Positions 43,559-52,791 of a stretch of 64,000 bases of DNA are shown here, in pieces. The notes under the pieces are model-generated. The model ran no database searches. It had not been told where the DNA came from and worked only from the letters and a program-made list of their open reading frames with translations. The stretch's first letter is position 1, and each line of letters begins with the position of its first letter. The stretch comes from Streptomyces varsoviensis (GTDB lineage: Bacteria > Actinomycetota > Actinomycetes > Streptomycetales > Streptomycetaceae): positions 620,001 through 684,000 of the forward strand of contig NZ_JOBF01000003.1 in assembly GCF_000718635.1 (NCBI RefSeq), written 5' to 3'. The translations under genes and the position numbers were made by a program.

Positions 43559-44902
43559 ATGGCGGTCTCGGGACCTACCGGGCCGGCCCTGAGCCGTGAG
43601 GAGGCGGACCGCGCGCTGGCCAGGCTCGGCGCCGAACACGAGGCCGTCGAAACCTCACTGCTCGCGCTCCAGGACCACGCCGGCCGCAGACTGCTCGAAG
43701 GCGCGGAGCTGACCGGCGCGACCAGAAGCCGGTGGGAGGCCACCGAGCCGCTCATCACCCTCCTGTGGACGTACTTCGACGCGTACACCGCGGCCCTGAA
43801 CCAGGCCCGCGAGCTGCGCGCCCGCCGCCGCTGGCCCACCCAGGGCGAGCTGGCCGACCTCACCGAGCTGTTGCGCGGCCCCTGCGTCACGCTGCCGGAC
43901 ACCGGCGCGCCGACGGGCCCGGCGGTGCTCAGCGAGCGGCTGAGCCTCCAGGAGCTCGTCGCCCGGATGAACGGCTGGTACGCCCGCGCCCTCGACGTCG
44001 TCGTCACCGCCGACGCCGTGTGGTCCGCGCTGCCCGCCCGGATAGACCTGCTCTCCGCCGAGCTGGCGCGCACCCGCTCGCTGGCCCACTCCGTGGGCGT
44101 ACGGCCCGGCGAGCATCCGGCCGGCGACGACCTGGAGCGGATCACCCGCGAACTGACCGCGCTCCGCGCCGAGGTGATCTCCGATCCGCTCTCGTTCTGG
44201 TCCGGCGCGTCCCCCAGCTCCGCGCCCGGCGGGGGCCGTCCCGACACCGAGCGCTACGACCGGGCGGCCCGCGCCCTGGAGGACGTACGGCGCGAGATCG
44301 AGGCGGTGCTGGCCGTGCGGCAGGACGCCGAGCAGCGGCTGATGCGCCTGCGCGACGTGCTCTCCCGCGCCGACCGCACCCTGACCGAGGCGCGGCAGGC
44401 GCGCGGCGAGGTCCTCGCGAAGATCGCCGCGTCCGTGGTGCCCGCGGTGACCGGCCCGCCCACGGCCCTGCACGAACAGCTCGCGGCGGCGGCCGACTAC
44501 CGCAGGCACGCCCAGTGGCACCGGCTCTCCCCCCTGCTGGACTCGCTGGAGCGGCGGGCGGAGGACGAGTTGCTGCGCGCCCGCGAGTCGCTGACGGCCG
44601 TCACGGCGCCGCTGGCCGTACGGGCCGAGCTGCGCGGCCGCCTCGACGCGTACAAGGCGAAGGCCGCGCGGCACGGGATGGCGGAGGACCCGCTGCTCGT
44701 GGAGCGCTATGACGCGGCCCGCCGGATGCTCTGGAGCGCGCCGTGTGATCTGCTGGCGGCGGAACAGGCCGTGCTCCGCTACCAGCGGGCCACGGCGGAG
44801 GTGCTGGTGCCGCAGCAGCCGGACCACGCCGACCACAGGGCCGACCATAGGACCGACCACAGGACCGATCGCAGGGCAGACCACAGGGGGGAGCCGTCGT
44901 GA
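43559..44902 (+). CDS. Uncharacterised helical protein of the PknG locus
   Basis: 447 residues, strongly helical, rich in Ala, Arg, Glu and Leu. Heptad-like patterns suggest coiled coils at about 10-50, 230-290 and 320-400. No catalytic motif is seen. AGGAGAGGTG precedes the ATG. The C-terminal 40 residues are a Asp/His/Arg-rich low-complexity tail (repeats like DHRADHR). It is not secreted. Its place between sensor and kinase suggests an adaptor or scaffold; the function is unknown. Confidence 0.75.
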   Translation: MAVSGPTGPALSREEADRALARLGAEHEAVETSLLALQDHAGRRLLEGAELTGATRSRWEATEPLITLLWTYFDAYTAALNQARELRARRRWPTQGELADLTELLRGPCVTLPDTGAPTGPAVLSERLSLQELVARMNGWYARALDVVVTADAVWSALPARIDLLSAELARTRSLAHSVGVRPGEHPAGDDLERITRELTALRAEVISDPLSFWSGASPSSAPGGGRPDTERYDRAARALEDVRREIEAVLAVRQDAEQRLMRLRDVLSRADRTLTEARQARGEVLAKIAASVVPAVTGPPTALHEQLAAAADYRRHAQWHRLSPLLDSLERRAEDELLRARESLTAVTAPLAVRAELRGRLDAYKAKAARHGMAEDPLLVERYDAARRMLWSAPCDLLAAEQAVLRYQRATAEVLVPQQPDHADHRADHRTDHRTDRRADHRGEPS

Positions 44903-44957
44903 AGGGACGCGGCGCGCGGCTGAGCGCGGCGGCGGGCGAGCGGGGCGGAGGGCGGAT

Positions 44958-47738
44958 ATGAGCGCCTGTCAGCGGCCGGAGTGCGAGGGCTCGTACGAGG
45001 ACGTGGGCGGCGGCGAGCTGTACTGCAACACCTGCGGGCTCGCGCCCGTCGTCTCACCCGCCGGCCTCGTGGGCTCCCCGGCCACCGGCATCACGGCGGG
45101 CGGCAGGCCGGGCGGGCCGGGCGGCGCGCCCAGGTCCGGGGGGCCCGGCGGCGCGCGCGGCTCCGGCGGCGGCCCGGCGGCGCGGAGCGGATCGGGCCAG
45201 GGCTCCGGGGCCTCGGGTTCCGCCGGGTCTGCTGGGTCGCCTGGGTCTGCCGGTTCCGCCGGATCTGCTGGGTCGGCTGGGTCTGCCGGCTCTTCCAGGT
45301 CTTCCGGCTCTGCCGGCTCTTCTAGGTCCTCGACTTCCCGCCGCTCGGTCTCCGGGCGGCTCTCGCGCTCCCTGCCGGGGGCGGCGACGGCCCGCTCGGT
45401 CTCGGTGCGCAGTTCGCAGTCGGCCGCCTCCGCGTCCGGCCGCAACAAGCTGGGCGCGGGCCTGGTGACCATGCCCGCCGTGCCGCGTCCCGACCCGCGG
45501 TCGGCGGTGCTGGAGCGGCCGGAGGTGCCGGAGCGGAAGCGATTCTGCAGCAAGGGCGACTGCGGGGCGCCGGTGGGCCGTTCGCGGGGCGAGCGGCCGG
45601 GCCGTACGGAGGGGTTCTGCACCAAGTGCGGGCATCCGTACTCCTTCGTACCGAAGCTGCGGCCGGGCGACATCGTGCACGGCCAGTACGAGGTGGCGGG
45701 GTGCCTGGCCCACGGCGGCCTCGGCTGGATCTACCTGGCCATAGACCGCGCCGTCTCCGACCGATGGGTGGTGCTCAAGGGCCTGCTCGACACCGGGGAC
45801 GAGGACGCGCTGGCCGTGGCCCTCTCCGAGCGGCGCTTCCTCGCGGAGATCGAGCACTCCAACATCGTCCGCATCTACAACTTCGTGGAACACCTCGACC
45901 AGCGCACCGGCTCCCTCGACGGCTACATCGTGATGGAGTACGTGGGCGGCAAGTCGCTCAAGGAGATCGCCAACGAGCGGCGCGCGGCGGACGGCCGGCG
46001 CGACCCGCTGCCGGTCGGGCAGGCGTGCGCGTACGGCATCGAGGCGCTGGAGGCGCTGGGCCACCTGCACAGCCGCAACCTCCTGTACTGCGACTTCAAG
46101 GTCGACAACGCCATTCAGCAGGAGGACCAGCTCAAACTCATCGACATGGGCGCGGTCCGGCGGATGGACGACCAGGACAGCGCGATCTACGGCACGGTCG
46201 GCTACCAGGCCCCGGAGGTCGCGGAGACCGGCCCGTCCGTCGCCTCCGACCTGTACACGGTCGCGCGCACGCTGGCCGTCCTCACCTTCGACTTCCAGGG
46301 CTACACCAGCGTCTACCTGGACGTCCTGCCCGACCCGGAGCACATCGAGGTGTTCTCCCGGTACGAGTCCTTCTACCGGCTGCTGGTACGGGCCACCGAC
46401 CCCGATCCGGGGCGGCGGTTCGCCTCGGCCGAGGAGATGGCGGACCAGCTCACGGGGGTGCTGCGCGAGGTCGTGGCCCTCCAGACGGGGCAGCCGCGGC
46501 CCGCGCTGTCCTCGCTGTTCGGGCCGGAGCTGCGGGTCGTGGACACGCGGCTGTTCGCCGACCAGGGCGGCGACGTCTCCGTGCTGGGCTCCCGGCCGGG
46601 CGTCCGCGCGGGGCGCCGGGCGGTGGCGGTGGCCGCGCCGCCGCTGGTGCCGCCCCAGTTGCCGCCGGCCGGCGCCCACCCGGGCGCCCCGGCCGCCTCG
46701 CACGCGACGTCGGTGACGATCCCGGAGGCGACGAGCCAGGCGGCTACGGGTACGGCGGCTACGAGCCCATCGGCCACGGGGGCGCCGACTCCGGGGGCGC
46801 CGGCCGTCACGCGGATCGACACGCGGGCCACGGCGCTCGCCCTGCCCGTACCGCATGTCGCGCCGGGCGACCCGAACGCGGGGTTCCTCGCGGGGCTGCT
46901 CGCCTCGCAGCCCGCCGAGGTGCACGCGGCGCTCCAGGGCGCCCCCGGCGACTCCCCGGAGCTGCGGCTGCGGCGCGTACGGGCCCAGCTCGAACTCGGC
47001 GAGACGCGCGCCGCGTCCGAGGCGCTCGCCGAGCTGGAGGCGGCCCACCCGGACGACTGGCGGATCATCTGGTACCGCGGGCTGCACGCGCTGGCCGTCG
47101 GCGACCACGGAACGGCGGCGCTCGCCTTCGACGCCGTCTACGACGCGTTCCCGGGCGAGCCCGCGCCGAAGCTGGCGCTCGGGGTCTGCGCGGAGGTGCT
47201 GGGCCAGCTCGACAACGCCGCCGAGTACTACCACCTGGTGTGGGCGACCGACCCGAGCTACGTCAGCGCCGCGTTCGGCCTGGCCCGGGTACGGCTCGCC
47301 GCCGGGGACCGTACGGGCGCGGTGCGCGCGCTGGAGTCCGTACCGGAGTCGTCGATCCACTACACGGCGGCGCGCGTCGCGGCCGTACGGGCCCGGCTGC
47401 GGCAGCGCGCGGCGCGGGACCCGCTGCTGGCGGATCTGACGGCCGCGGCGGGGCAGGTCGAGAGGTTGCGGGAGTTCGGGCTGGACGCGGTCCGCAGGGA
47501 ACAGCTCTCCACCGAGGTGCTGGGCAGCGCGCTCGACTGGGTGCTGTCCGGCCGGCCGGGCGCGCGGGCCACCGACCGCGGCGCGCCGACGCTGCTCGGC
47601 TGCGGTCTGGACGAGCGCGGGCTACGGTTCGGGCTGGAACGCTCGTACCGAGTGCTCGCGCGCCTCGCCCAGCGCGGCGAGGAGAGGATCGAACTGGTGG
47701 AACGGGCCAACCGCTTCCGCCCAAGGACATGGGTGTGA
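44958..47738 (+). CDS. pknG: Serine/threonine protein kinase PknG
   Basis: 926 residues, longer than mycobacterial PknG (750). A first zinc ribbon (C4, C9, C23, C26) is followed by a Ser/Gly/Ala tract of 60 residues. A second rubredoxin-like ribbon lies at about 197-230 (CSKGDC, CTKCG). The kinase domain is at about 240-505: LAHGGLGW glycine loop, VVLKGL lysine, YCDFKVDN catalytic loop, DMG for DFG. A C-terminal TPR region starts near 640. All catalytic residues are present. In actinobacteria it phosphorylates FHA proteins that control 2-oxoglutarate metabolism. GGAGGG precedes ATG 44958. Confidence 0.92.
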   Translation: MSACQRPECEGSYEDVGGGELYCNTCGLAPVVSPAGLVGSPATGITAGGRPGGPGGAPRSGGPGGARGSGGGPAARSGSGQGSGASGSAGSAGSPGSAGSAGSAGSAGSAGSSRSSGSAGSSRSSTSRRSVSGRLSRSLPGAATARSVSVRSSQSAASASGRNKLGAGLVTMPAVPRPDPRSAVLERPEVPERKRFCSKGDCGAPVGRSRGERPGRTEGFCTKCGHPYSFVPKLRPGDIVHGQYEVAGCLAHGGLGWIYLAIDRAVSDRWVVLKGLLDTGDEDALAVALSERRFLAEIEHSNIVRIYNFVEHLDQRTGSLDGYIVMEYVGGKSLKEIANERRAADGRRDPLPVGQACAYGIEALEALGHLHSRNLLYCDFKVDNAIQQEDQLKLIDMGAVRRMDDQDSAIYGTVGYQAPEVAETGPSVASDLYTVARTLAVLTFDFQGYTSVYLDVLPDPEHIEVFSRYESFYRLLVRATDPDPGRRFASAEEMADQLTGVLREVVALQTGQPRPALSSLFGPELRVVDTRLFADQGGDVSVLGSRPGVRAGRRAVAVAAPPLVPPQLPPAGAHPGAPAASHATSVTIPEATSQAATGTAATSPSATGAPTPGAPAVTRIDTRATALALPVPHVAPGDPNAGFLAGLLASQPAEVHAALQGAPGDSPELRLRRVRAQLELGETRAASEALAELEAAHPDDWRIIWYRGLHALAVGDHGTAALAFDAVYDAFPGEPAPKLALGVCAEVLGQLDNAAEYYHLVWATDPSYVSAAFGLARVRLAAGDRTGAVRALESVPESSIHYTAARVAAVRARLRQRAARDPLLADLTAAAGQVERLREFGLDAVRREQLSTEVLGSALDWVLSGRPGARATDRGAPTLLGCGLDERGLRFGLERSYRVLARLAQRGEERIELVERANRFRPRTWV

Positions 47739-47741
47739 TCG

Positions 47742-49442
47742 ATGTCGCAGATGCCGCAACTCCCGCAACTGGCGGTGTGCCCAGCGTGCGCGGAACCGTT
47801 GGAGGCGGGTGACAATTTCTGCGGCGGGTGCGGAGCCGCCCTCTCAGCCGGCCCCACCCGCGCCCACCAGGGCCCGACGCGATACGGGCAGGGCTCGTAC
47901 GGACCGGCGTCGGACGACGGCCAGAATTCGAGCGGCCGGGAACGACGCGGGCAGGAGCCGGGCGGCCGGGGACCAGGCGGGCAGGAGCCGGGCGGGCGGG
48001 CGCCGTACGGACAGGAGCCAAGCGGGCGGGCGCCGTACGGACAGGAGCCGTCCGGGCCGAAGCCGTATGGACCGGGGTCCAACGGGCAGGGCCCGTACGG
48101 ACAGGAGCCGTACGGACAGGGGTGGAACGAGCAAGGCTCTGCGCAGTACGGGCAGGGCCCCGAGAGGCAGGCCCCGGGCGGACAGGTCTCGAACGGGCAA
48201 GCCCCGGACGGGCGGGCCCCGTACCAGGAGGCGGCGCCCGGCGCATCGGCTCCCTTCCCGCCCGTTGCGGCCGGGCCGGCCCCGGAGGACTATCCGCTGG
48301 CGGCGCCCGCGGCGGGCGCGCCCGCAGAAGGCGGCACGCCCGCCGGGCGCGGGGCCGGCAGCGGCCCCGCCGAGACGACCACCGGCAGCGGCACCGACAC
48401 CGGCACCAGCCGCGGCAGCGGCCTCGGCACCGGCCGGCCGCAAGGACAGACAGCCGCGGCCGGCCCGGCCGACGGCGTGAGCGACCCGAGGGAAGACGTC
48501 ATGGTCGGCGGCCCGCGTGGGCGACAGTGCGGCGCGTGCCGCGTCGGCGTCATCGACAAGGACGGCTACTGCGAGCGCTGCGGCCGCCCCCAGCCGCGCG
48601 AGCGGGACCACATGGAGGAGGAGCTGGCCGACGTGGCCGCGGTCAGCGACCGCGGCCTCCGGCACCACCGCAACGAGGACGCGTTCGCGCTGTCCGCCGC
48701 GGCGCTCGCGGACGGCGCCCCGGCCGTCGTGGCGGTCGTCTGCGACGGCGTGTCCTCGGCGACCCGGCCGGACGAGGCCTCGGAGGCGGCGGCGGTCGCG
48801 GCGCGCGCCTCGCTGACGGCCTCGCTGCCGCGCGGCACGCATCCGCGGCAGGCCATGCACGACGCGCTGCTCGCCGCCGCCGAGTCGGTGGGGGCCCTGG
48901 CCGAGCCGGTGAACCAGCCGCGCGAGCACGACGACCACCGCCACCACCAGAACGCGCCCGCCTGCACGATCGTGAGCGCGGTGGTGGCGGCCGGTGGCCT
49001 GACCGTCGGCTGGATCGGCGACAGCCGCGCGTACTGGGTGCCCGACGACCGCGCCACCCGCGCGGCGCGGCTCACCGAGGACGACTCCTGGGCCGCGCAG
49101 ATGGTGGCCAACGGGCTGATGTCGCAGGCCGAGGCGTACGCGGACGACCGGGCGCACGCCATCACGGGCTGGCTGGGCGCGGACGCGTACGAACTGGAGC
49201 CGCACACCGCTTCCTTCTCCCCGGACCGGCCGGGTGTAGTGGTGGTGTGCACCGACGGGCTGTGGAACTACGCGGAGTCCGCCGAGCAGATGGCGGCCGC
49301 GGTGCCGGCGGACGCCCGTACCCGGCCGCTGCGCGGCGCGCGGTCCTTGGTGGACCACGCCTTGGACGGCGGGGGCCACGACAACGTAACAGTGGCGATC
49401 CTGCCGTTCCCCGGGCCGTCGCAGGGGGCAGGATCGGCCTGA
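47742..49442 (+). CDS. PP2C-family protein phosphatase with two zinc ribbons
   Basis: 566 residues. A CPAC...CGGCG ribbon at 13-31 precedes a 200-residue Gly/Gln/Tyr-rich low-complexity linker. A second ribbon CGAC...CERCG lies at about 263-283. The PP2C domain (293-560) has RHHRNEDA, VCDGVS, IGDSR, CTDGLW and HDN, so the metal site is complete. It would remove phosphate groups placed by PknG. ATG 47742 lies three bases after the pknG stop. Confidence 0.9.
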   Translation: MSQMPQLPQLAVCPACAEPLEAGDNFCGGCGAALSAGPTRAHQGPTRYGQGSYGPASDDGQNSSGRERRGQEPGGRGPGGQEPGGRAPYGQEPSGRAPYGQEPSGPKPYGPGSNGQGPYGQEPYGQGWNEQGSAQYGQGPERQAPGGQVSNGQAPDGRAPYQEAAPGASAPFPPVAAGPAPEDYPLAAPAAGAPAEGGTPAGRGAGSGPAETTTGSGTDTGTSRGSGLGTGRPQGQTAAAGPADGVSDPREDVMVGGPRGRQCGACRVGVIDKDGYCERCGRPQPRERDHMEEELADVAAVSDRGLRHHRNEDAFALSAAALADGAPAVVAVVCDGVSSATRPDEASEAAAVAARASLTASLPRGTHPRQAMHDALLAAAESVGALAEPVNQPREHDDHRHHQNAPACTIVSAVVAAGGLTVGWIGDSRAYWVPDDRATRAARLTEDDSWAAQMVANGLMSQAEAYADDRAHAITGWLGADAYELEPHTASFSPDRPGVVVVCTDGLWNYAESAEQMAAAVPADARTRPLRGARSLVDHALDGGGHDNVTVAILPFPGPSQGAGSA

Positions 49443-49555
49443 GCCCTGAAGCCGGGGCCGACGGGGGGAAGCGCGCCGGCGTCCGGGGACGCGGCGCGTC
49501 CGTCCGCTCGTCTACTTCCGTGTTGACGCAGGTGGAGAGCCGAGGAGCGGATCAG

Positions 49556-50986
49556 ATGGCCACCTTCTCCAAATCGAACGTGCCGCAGTTCTCGGTCGAG
49601 GTCTACCAGAACGAGTACCTCCCCGAGGGCGGCCGCGAGGTGAACGCGATCGTCACGGTCACCGCCACGGGCGGCGGCACCACCGGCGGCACCATCGGCG
49701 GCGCGACAGCGGGCGGAATGGTTTCTTCCGCGTCGATCGGCACGGGGGCCGGGGCAGGCGGCGGGACGGAGTGGGGGGACCCCACGGCGGCGGGGAGGGC
49801 CGACCGGGGCCCGGACGCCGCCGTCGTGATCATGGTCGACTGCTCCGGTTCGATGGACTACCCGCCGACCAAGATGCGGGGCGCGCGCGACGCGACGGCC
49901 GCCGCGGTGGGGACGGTCCGCGACGGCGTCGCCTTCGCCGTCGTCGCCGGTACGCACCAGGCGAAGGAGGTCTATCCGGGCGGCGGCCGGCTCGCGGTGG
50001 CGAGCGAGGCCACCCGGGCGCAGGCCAAGGACGCGCTGCGCAAGCTCAGCGCGGGCGGCGGCACCGCGATCGGCACCTGGCTGCGGCTGGCGGACCGGCT
50101 GCTGGGCTCCGCCGATGTCGCGATCCGGCACGGCATCCTGCTCACCGACGGCCGCAACGAGCACGAGTCACCGGAGGACCTGCGCAACTCCCTGGAGGCG
50201 TGCGCCGGCCGCTTCACCTGCGACGCGCGCGGCGTCGGCACGGACTGGGAGGTCAAGGAGGTCACGGCGATAGCCTCGGCGCTGCTCGGCTCCGCCGACA
50301 TCGTCGCCGACCCCGCCGGACTGACCGCGGACTTCACGCGGATGATGGAGTCGGCGATGGGCAAGGAGGTCGGGGACGTCACGCTGCGGCTGTGGACGCC
50401 GCAGGGCGCCGAGGTCGTCTTCGTCAAGCAAGTCGCGCCGACCGTCGAGGAGCTGACGGGCCGTCGCATGGAGTCGGGGCCTCGCTCGGGCGACTATCCG
50501 ACGGGTTCCTGGGGCGACGAGTCCCGCGACTACCACGTCTGCGTGCGGGTGCCGGACGCCGGCGTGGGCCGGGAGATGCTGGCCGCGCGCGTCTCGCTGG
50601 TGCTGCCCGAGGCCGCCGGCGGCGGCGCGCCGCGACCGCTCTCGCAGGGGCTGGTACGCGCCGTGTGGACGGACGACCTGGCGGCGTCGACCTCGATCAA
50701 TCCGCAGGTCGCGCACTACACGGGCCAGGCCGAACTGGCCCGCGTCATCCAGCAGGGGCTGCACCTGCGCAAGGCGGGCGACATCGACGGGGCGACGGCG
50801 AAACTGGGCCGCGCCGTACAGTTGGCGGGCGTTTCCGGGAACGAGGGGACGGCGAAATTGCTCGCGAAGGTGGTGGACGTCGTCGACGCGGCGACGGGTA
50901 CTGTGCGACTGAAGGCGAAGGTCACGGAGGAGGCGGAGATGACGCTGGAGACCCGCTCCACCAAAACCGTTCGCGTCAAGAAGTAG
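49556..50986 (+). CDS. von Willebrand factor A domain protein of the PknG locus
   Basis: 476 residues. A beta-rich N-terminal region with a Gly/Thr-rich insert (about 40-80) precedes a VWA domain from about 88. The metal-ion-dependent adhesion site is intact: DCSGSM at 95-100, the TAIG Thr, and LTDGRNEH. A second beta-sandwich and a helical tail follow. It has no signal peptide, so it acts in the cytoplasm, probably as a scaffold. A TerY-like role beside a kinase and phosphatase is suggested. Confidence 0.88.
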   Translation: MATFSKSNVPQFSVEVYQNEYLPEGGREVNAIVTVTATGGGTTGGTIGGATAGGMVSSASIGTGAGAGGGTEWGDPTAAGRADRGPDAAVVIMVDCSGSMDYPPTKMRGARDATAAAVGTVRDGVAFAVVAGTHQAKEVYPGGGRLAVASEATRAQAKDALRKLSAGGGTAIGTWLRLADRLLGSADVAIRHGILLTDGRNEHESPEDLRNSLEACAGRFTCDARGVGTDWEVKEVTAIASALLGSADIVADPAGLTADFTRMMESAMGKEVGDVTLRLWTPQGAEVVFVKQVAPTVEELTGRRMESGPRSGDYPTGSWGDESRDYHVCVRVPDAGVGREMLAARVSLVLPEAAGGGAPRPLSQGLVRAVWTDDLAASTSINPQVAHYTGQAELARVIQQGLHLRKAGDIDGATAKLGRAVQLAGVSGNEGTAKLLAKVVDVVDAATGTVRLKAKVTEEAEMTLETRSTKTVRVKK

Positions 50987-51114
50987 CTCGCGTGAAGAAG
51001 TAACTTCGCGTCAGAGCGTCAAGAAGCAGCGCTGCGACGGTCGTCGACGGACTCCCCGGCGAAACCGCCAGCACAGAACGGCAATAAACGGCACAAGAGG
51101 GGGAATCAACCGAC

Positions 51115-52767
51115 ATGCCGACCTGCCCGAACGGTCACCAGTCGGCGGCCGAGGACTGGTGCGAGGTGTGCGGCCACCGGATGTCGGGGACACCGATGCC
51201 CGAGGGCGCCGCCCCGCCGCCTCCGCCACCGCCCCTGCCCGGCACCCCGGCCGGACCGCCCCCGCCCGGCGCCCAGCCGCCGCTCCCCGGCACGCCGCCG
51301 CCCGGCGCGCCGGGCTCCTTCGGCACGCCCGGCTCACCCGGCTCGCCTGGCACCCACGGCCCGCCTGGCGCCCCCGGCTCATCCGTCCCTTCCAGCGCAC
51401 CCAGCGCTCCCGGTACTCCCGGCGCTCCCGGCGCTCCCGGCGCTCCCGGCGCTCCCGGCGCTCCCGGCGCTCCCGGCGCTCCCGGCGCTCCCGGCGGTGG
51501 GTACGGCTATCCGGGGCAGCCGGCCGCGGCCGGGCCGGACGCCGCCGGCGAGGGCGAGCTGTGTCCGCGCTGCGGTACGCCGCGCGAGCCGCAGGCGCCG
51601 TTCTGCGAGGAGTGCCGCTACAACTTCCTGACGCACACGCCGTCCGCGCACACGCCCGCCTCGTACGCGCCGCCGCCGACGCCCGGCTTCCAGTCGGCCC
51701 CGCCGCCGGCGCCGCCGACGCCGTACCAGACGCGGCCGCCGCAGAGTTACGAGTACCACGGCTCGCGCCCCTCCCAGATCAACCGCTCGGCCGAACCGCT
51801 GCACCCGGAGCCCGAGCCGGAGCGGCAGAGCCCGCGGCCCGCCGCGTCGTACGGCGGGGACGACTGGGTGCTGCCCCCGCCGATCGCCTCCGCGCCGGAG
51901 GCCCCGGAGCCCTCCCCCGGCGACGGCTTCCCGAGCTCCCCGAGTTCCCCGAGCTTACCGAACGCGAACGCGCAAGGCGCCCCTGCCGCGGCGAGCCCGC
52001 CCCCGCCGTACGAGGCTCCGCCCGAGGCGCCGTACGAGCCGCGGCCGTTCCCCGGACAGCCGACCGGCCGGCCGGCGACCGGCCGCCCCTTCGACCCGGA
52101 CTTCGCACCGGAGAACGACGACTACCGCGGCGGCCCGGCTCCGGTCGCCCCGCGAGGACCCGCCCCATACGGGCCGGACGCTTACAGGCCGGACGCTCAT
52201 AGGCCCGACGCCTACGGTCCCGGGCAGCCGGGAACGGCTCAGCCGGAGGCCGCCCCGTACGGCACCGCTCAGCCCGCCCCCGCCCCGTACGGCACCGCTC
52301 AGCCCGGCTCCGATCCGTACGGCCACGGCGGGAACGAGCCGTCGGCCCCGCCCGGCGGCACCGAGAACTGGGTCGCGGTCATAGCGCCGGACCGCGAGTA
52401 CTTCATGGCGATGATGAACCGCAGCGGCCCCGAGGCCAGCGGCCTCAACCTGCCCGCGTACTCCCCCGAGCAGCGCCTTCCGCTCTCCGGCCACCAGGTC
52501 ACCATCGGCCGTCGCCGCCACAGCACCGGCGAGTCCCCCGACATCGATCTGGCCCGCCCGCCTGAAGACCCGGGCGTCTCCCACCAGCACGCCATGCTCG
52601 TGCACCAGTCGGACGGCAGTTGGGCGGTGGTCGACCAGGGCTCCACGAACGGCACCACCCTCAACGGCGCCGAGGACCCGATCAAGCCGTACGTGCCGGT
52701 CTCGCTGCGGGAGGGCGACCGGGTCCACGTGGGCGCGTGGACGACGATCACGATGCGCAGGGGCTGA
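51115..52767 (+). CDS. FHA-domain phosphothreonine reader with zinc ribbons and collagen-like linker
   Basis: 550 residues. A CPNGH...CEVCG ribbon opens the protein, followed by Pro/Gly-rich linker including eight perfect Gly-Ala-Pro-Gly-Ala-Pro-type 9-bp repeats (51421-51492) and a second ribbon CPRCG...CEEC. The FHA domain is at about 450-548, with IGRRRHS, GVSHQHA and STNGT motifs that bind pThr. The GarA/OdhI ETTS-type phosphosite is not seen, so this is not the usual GarA. It ends the signalling cluster; the methyltransferase beyond is convergent. Confidence 0.9.
   Translation: MPTCPNGHQSAAEDWCEVCGHRMSGTPMPEGAAPPPPPPPLPGTPAGPPPPGAQPPLPGTPPPGAPGSFGTPGSPGSPGTHGPPGAPGSSVPSSAPSAPGTPGAPGAPGAPGAPGAPGAPGAPGAPGGGYGYPGQPAAAGPDAAGEGELCPRCGTPREPQAPFCEECRYNFLTHTPSAHTPASYAPPPTPGFQSAPPPAPPTPYQTRPPQSYEYHGSRPSQINRSAEPLHPEPEPERQSPRPAASYGGDDWVLPPPIASAPEAPEPSPGDGFPSSPSSPSLPNANAQGAPAAASPPPPYEAPPEAPYEPRPFPGQPTGRPATGRPFDPDFAPENDDYRGGPAPVAPRGPAPYGPDAYRPDAHRPDAYGPGQPGTAQPEAAPYGTAQPAPAPYGTAQPGSDPYGHGGNEPSAPPGGTENWVAVIAPDREYFMAMMNRSGPEASGLNLPAYSPEQRLPLSGHQVTIGRRRHSTGESPDIDLARPPEDPGVSHQHAMLVHQSDGSWAVVDQGSTNGTTLNGAEDPIKPYVPVSLREGDRVHVGAWTTITMRRG
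51421..51492 (+). repeat. 9-bp repeat, eight perfect copies, within the FHA gene
   Basis: GGCGCTCCC is repeated eight times without change, encoding Gly-Ala-Pro. It is in frame and extends a Gly-X-Pro tract. Copy number should vary between strains by slippage. Confidence 0.85.
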
Positions 52768-52791
52768 GCGCGGAGGGGCCGAGGTCCGGGC

